A DNA stretch of 64,000 bases from Spirosoma linguale DSM 74. Its GTDB lineage: Bacteria > Bacteroidota > Bacteroidia > Cytophagales > Spirosomataceae. The stretch is taken from contig CP001769.1 of NCBI GenBank assembly GCA_000024525.1, forward strand, positions 7,349,001 to 7,413,000. The letters run 5' to 3'. Of the stretch, positions 60,870 through 64,000 are shown piece after piece. Positions within the stretch are counted from its first letter, which is position 1; each line of letters begins with the position of its first letter. Made by a program: the position numbers and the translations under genes. The notes beneath the pieces are model-generated. The model was not told where the DNA came from, ran no database searches, and worked only from the letters and a program-made list of their open reading frames with translations.

Positions 60870-61898
60870 TTATTGGACTACCAATCGATGCTGACGGGTT
60901 TGTCCCCGCTCCTGGACCGTGAGCAGGTAGATCCCGGCGGGCAAGGGGCTGTTAGTTTTTAAAAGCAGGTTACCGGCCTGAAAGCCCGTTTTCTGCAACG
61001 GCAGGGCGCATCCCTGGGAGCTGTAGAAGCCTAGAATGGCGGTTTGGGGTTCATCCAGCCGCAGCATAAAGCTCCCCTCGCTGACCACCGGGTTGGGGAA
61101 TACTCCATAGGCCTCCTCGCGAATCACCACCGAAATGGCGGGGTAAACGGTAGCTTTGCCCGAGAGGTCGGTTTGGGTGAGCCGGTAGTAGGAACTGCCC
61201 ATAAAAGGGGTCAAGTCGGTGAGGTGGTACTTGGTGAGGCCGTTGCTGGCGGGAGCCACTTCGGTCACTTCGCCCACGGTCTCGAAGGTCATCAGGTCCT
61301 TGCTGCGCTCGATGCGGAAGCCTTTGTTGCTGGTTTCCCAGGCGGTGGTCCAGGCCAGGGAGACGCTTTTGTTGGGCTGGGCCTGGGCGGTGAAGGTTAC
61401 TAGCCCCACGGGCAGAGGCCCGGTGACGGTGATAGTGGTGCTGGCATTGTCGTTGCCGCTGATGTTGGTGCCCACGGGGGGGCTGGAGGCCGCATTGATG
61501 CTGATGGGTGCATCGGTGCCGGGTGCCACGCCGATAACGTTGAGCGTCAGGGTGTAGTTGGCATTGCCGGGCACGGCCCCCAGATTGCTGACCAGGGTGA
61601 CGATGGTGCCGGTGACTGGGCTGTAGGTGCCCACCGTAGTGGTGATGTTGGCGGCCGTGGGGCTGATGCTGTTGCCGGTGACGCCGATGTTGGGGGGCAG
61701 GTTGATGGTCCAGGTGGCGTTGTTGGCCTGGGGGATGGGGGTGGAGGAGCCGTTGAGCACATTGACCTTGACGGTACCGGCGGCATTGGTGGCCAGGGGC
61801 GTGGAGACGATGAAGCCGCCGACGCCGGGGTCCTGGGCCTGAGCGGAGTAGAGGCTACCAAGGGTGAGCAGGGTACTGAGTAAACGTTTAGAGAACAT
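60870..61898 (-). CDS. T9SS type A sorting-domain protein, long paralogue
   Basis: From ATG 61898 the product is 342 aa with a signal peptide (MFSKRLLSTLLTLGSLYSAQAQ), the same DPGVGG start as the short paralogue, then a Thr/Asn-rich beta domain (TWTINLPPNIGVTGNSISPTAAN...) of DUF11 type. The adhesin-like domain is GLVTFTAQAQPNKSVSLAWTTAWETSNKGFRIERSKDL. The C-terminal sorting domain is YGVFPNPVVSEGSFMLRL...GIYLLTVQERGQTRQHRLVVQ. It is exported by T9SS to the surface or medium. The 47-aa leader peptide gene follows and a 414-aa surface protein gene precedes it. Confidence 0.87.
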   Translation of the reverse strand: MFSKRLLSTLLTLGSLYSAQAQDPGVGGFIVSTPLATNAAGTVKVNVLNGSSTPIPQANNATWTINLPPNIGVTGNSISPTAANITTTVGTYSPVTGTIVTLVSNLGAVPGNANYTLTLNVIGVAPGTDAPISINAASSPPVGTNISGNDNASTTITVTGPLPVGLVTFTAQAQPNKSVSLAWTTAWETSNKGFRIERSKDLMTFETVGEVTEVAPASNGLTKYHLTDLTPFMGSSYYRLTQTDLSGKATVYPAISVVIREEAYGVFPNPVVSEGSFMLRLDEPQTAILGFYSSQGCALPLQKTGFQAGNLLLKTNSPLPAGIYLLTVQERGQTRQHRLVVQ

Positions 61899-61972
61899 AG
61901 GGGTACGGATTTGACGGTAAAAAAATGGTGATTTCGTTGCCAGGATGCTGTCCTGGTGACGAAATGGGGGCA

Positions 61973-63217
61973 TTACAGGGCGTTAATGACGCGGGCGAAA
62001 ATGTTGTTGGCCGTGTTGACATCGTAGGTCTGGCCCGTATCATCGTTGACATTGACGGTGATGTTGGCGCTACCCTTACTGGCTCCTGAGCGGGTGATGG
62101 TGAAGCCCAGGGTTGACTGTCCACTGGCCCCAATGCTTTGTCCCGGCTTCATGGTCAGGGTGAGTTGCAACTCGGCGGAAGAGGTCAGATTCCAGTTGGC
62201 GTTATTGACCGTTGTGGTAGTTCCACCGGTGACATTGATACTGGTGGCGGCATTATTGAAGGTAATCGCATAGCCTAGTGGAATGGTGATGGTGATCACG
62301 GCGGCTCCGCTGGCGGTGGGTTGCCCACCGGTTTCGACTAGGCTCAGGGTGAAGTTACGGATGGCCTCGGTGCCGGTGGCAGCAAAGTTGGCCTGGGGCA
62401 GGGTAAGCGAGGGGGTGAGGTCGACGGTGGCCTGGGGCAGACTTACTGCAAAAGGGGCACTGTCCACTAGGTGATCGAAATCCAGATTACTCACCTCCAC
62501 AATCCGTCCGCTACCAACCGATCCCGCGTCGAAACTGATCGTGAACGAGGCCGAGGTTTGTCCACCTTGCCAGCGGATGAGGTTTGACCCCCCCATACCA
62601 TTATTGGCGTTCAGATACTGCGATATATTCGTAAGATCGGAAGGGGTGCCGTTGTACAGTTGAATCCCGTAGTCTTCGCCGACAATGCCCCCGGTCAGGG
62701 TAGCGGTAATGTTTTGGCCAACCGTATAGGTCGACAAGCTGGGCGATAGCGTGAGGACCAGTGTTGGCTTCGGAAAAATGGTCAAGGGGTCTGTGTCGTA
62801 AAATTTATCGGTGGATGCAATCGGATCGGAGTCGACGACCTCCAACACGCGCCCCGTCCCGTCTGTTCCATTAGCAAACTGGACTACAAACCAGACGGTT
62901 TGCTGCCCCGTCAGCCAGGTTTGTGTATTCCCTGCTCCTCCGTTACTTTTGGATCGAACATTCAGGTCGATCAGATTGCCTGTTGTATTTGGATCACCAT
63001 CGTAGAACTGTACGCCGTACAGATGACCAGCTGTTCCACCCGTCACCGTTACCGTTACACTTTGCCCAACCGTATAAGTGGCTGAATTGGGTGAGACCGT
63101 AAATGTTACCAATGCGGCTGGTGCCTTTGCCGAATGGGAACGGGGAGTACTATTGGCTACTGCGGGCGAGAGAACTACCGAACTAAGGAGCCAGCTAATC
63201 AGGATAATAAATTTCAT
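61973..63217 (-). CDS. Secreted multi-domain beta-sandwich protein
   Basis: The 414-aa product has a signal peptide (MKFIILISWLLSSVVLSPAVA). Two similar domains follow (FTVSPNSATYTVGQSVTVTVTGGTAGHLYGVQFYDGDP; LTLSPSLSTYTVGQNITATLTGGIVGEDYGIQLYNGTP), about 105 residues apart. A third, DUF11-like part runs to the end (NFTLSLVETGGQPTASGAAVITITIPLGYAI...), closing with VNTANNIFARVINAL. It has no sorting domain, so surface attachment is unclear. It ends 74 bp before the T9SS gene and is probably in the same transcript. Confidence 0.75.
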   Translation of the reverse strand: MKFIILISWLLSSVVLSPAVANSTPRSHSAKAPAALVTFTVSPNSATYTVGQSVTVTVTGGTAGHLYGVQFYDGDPNTTGNLIDLNVRSKSNGGAGNTQTWLTGQQTVWFVVQFANGTDGTGRVLEVVDSDPIASTDKFYDTDPLTIFPKPTLVLTLSPSLSTYTVGQNITATLTGGIVGEDYGIQLYNGTPSDLTNISQYLNANNGMGGSNLIRWQGGQTSASFTISFDAGSVGSGRIVEVSNLDFDHLVDSAPFAVSLPQATVDLTPSLTLPQANFAATGTEAIRNFTLSLVETGGQPTASGAAVITITIPLGYAITFNNAATSINVTGGTTTTVNNANWNLTSSAELQLTLTMKPGQSIGASGQSTLGFTITRSGASKGSANITVNVNDDTGQTYDVNTANNIFARVINAL

Positions 63218-63259
63218 AGATTGTAGAGTTATACGGATAGAGAATACTGAGAGATGAAC

Positions 63260-64000
63260 TTACGGGCAGCTGCCTGTTACGGTGAAGGTGAACGTTGCGG
63301 GGGCCTGCCCTGATGTGCCGGTAACTACAACCGTGTACAGGCCAGACTGAGTGATGTTGCTGAAGGCCAGGTCCGTTTTCGTAACCACAGTACGGAAGAA
63401 TGGAGCACCTGTGTAGCCGCCTGGACCACTGACGGTGAAGATTTTACCCGTCCCGTCGAAAAGCACTTTACCGGGGCAGTTGCCAGGACCCAATACCAGC
63501 GAACGGAAGTTAGTGGCCGTCAGCGACGATCCTCCTGCTGTTACCGTTACTTCAGCCGTGGCCGTACCCGAGCAGCCACTGGTGGTTCCCGTCACCGAAT
63601 AAGTTCCGCTGGCATTCACCGTTACCGAGGCAGTTATGGCACTGCCTGCATTGCTCGACCACAAATACGAGTTTGCGGTACTGGCCGTGAGTATAGTGGT
63701 ACTACCCTGTGTAATGGTTGGCGACGATGGCGAGATGCTTATGCTGGGCAGCATCGTTATGATTCCCGTTACGGCCACGTTTTTCGCCGTGGCCCCGGCT
63801 GAGGTGAGACCCACGTTGCCCGAAATGCTACTGGCGGGTGCCGATGCCGCCGACCGTACGTAAATTGTAGTGTTGGCCAACGTGCCGCCCGATTGGGTTA
63901 AGGTCAGCGATGCTCCGAAACCACTACCCGAAGCAGTCGAAATCTGGAAATTAGTGGGCGCCAAAGCAACAATGTCGCCTGTAAGCGATGAGCCAGAGAC
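63260..64000 (-). CDS. Large surface/adhesin protein, C-terminal part (runs off the right edge)
   Basis: The frame is open through the right edge; an apparent TTG at 63964 is internal. At least 246 aa are present. It starts within a repeat of the kind TGDIVALAPTNFQISTASGSGFGASLTLTQSGGT...IYVRSAASAPASSISGNVGLTSAGA, common in Bacteroidota adhesins, then an Ig-like part (SISPSSPTITQGSTTILTASTANSYLWSSNAG), then a closing beta domain ending TFTFTVTGSCP. There is no T9SS sorting domain at the end. It lies 42 bp upstream of the 414-aa protein gene. Confidence 0.75.
   Translation of the reverse strand, partial: VSGSSLTGDIVALAPTNFQISTASGSGFGASLTLTQSGGTLANTTIYVRSAASAPASSISGNVGLTSAGATAKNVAVTGIITMLPSISISPSSPTITQGSTTILTASTANSYLWSSNAGSAITASVTVNASGTYSVTGTTSGCSGTATAEVTVTAGGSSLTATNFRSLVLGPGNCPGKVLFDGTGKIFTVSGPGGYTGAPFFRTVVTKTDLAFSNITQSGLYTVVVTGTSGQAPATFTFTVTGSCP

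Noticed and set aside
61044..61557. Plus-strand frames of 112-119 codons antisense to the long T9SS gene
   Set aside because: Both are shadows; the minus-strand protein has a signal peptide and a sorting domain.

Overview
The window looks like chromosome of a Bacteroidota bacterium, most likely Cytophagales and close to Spirosoma. This is inferred from a SusD-type C-terminus, type IX secretion (T9SS) sorting domains, a DUF4296 lipoprotein, the fused GlmU-like enzyme typical of this phylum, and very few Shine-Dalgarno sites. No rRNA, tRNA, CRISPR array or intact transposase was seen.

Layout. 1-3.2 kb: end of a glycan-uptake locus (SusD tail, GH144-type glucanase lipoprotein, Tat-exported Gfo/Idh/MocA oxidoreductase). 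3.2-7.4 kb: MscS-type channel and a GT-C glycosyltransferase. 7.5-16.6 kb, all on the minus strand: a complete curli-type amyloid system with three curlin-repeat subunits (578, 129 and 415 aa), CsgE, CsgF, CsgG and a beta-propeller lipoprotein. 17.3-23.6 kb: two exported RraA-like proteins, a Tat-exported enolase-superfamily dehydratase, a TIGR01777 epimerase and a DUF1593 hydrolase. 23.6-28 kb: a poorly conserved accessory stretch with small hypotheticals, a gene broken by a stop codon and IS-like ends. 28-32 kb: MarR-GNAT fusion, GH43 enzyme, DinB protein. 32.3-37.4 kb: ParE-type toxin-antitoxin, RimK with a RimB-like protease, HolB, GlmU-like enzyme. 37.4-43 kb: alpha-toroid-like protein, a T9SS-protein/lasso-leader cassette, a six-hairpin glycosidase and a DUF1801 protein. 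43-49.9 kb: ChaN-like protein, a cNMP-binding histidine kinase beside a response regulator fused to a thioredoxin-reductase-like enzyme, a UBP zinc finger, and egtB-egtD for ergothioneine. 49.9-56.2 kb: polyprenol-phosphate mannosyltransferase, hemG, DUF4296, a DUF58-BatD-BatA group and rnhB. 56.3-59.7 kb: fatty-acid beta-oxidation pair. 59.9-64 kb: decayed regulators, then a second T9SS-protein/lasso-leader cassette behind two surface proteins.

The most unusual content is a pair of unannotated 47-aa peptides at 39761-39904 (+) and 60693-60836 (-). Both match the lasso-peptide leader pattern YxxPxLx3Gx5T exactly. Each lies 32-33 bp downstream of a paralogous T9SS-sorted protein. The most conserved stretch is identical in protein but differs in most codons, so it is under selection. 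No lasso maturation enzyme is in the window. The first cassette is bracketed by two copies of the neighbouring gene's 3' end and is preceded by a scrap of the same surface protein that precedes the second cassette, so it looks like a mobile or recombined module.

Several gene ends carry long, nearly perfect inverted repeats whose arms are themselves palindromic. They resemble REP/REPIN elements and probably also act as terminators.
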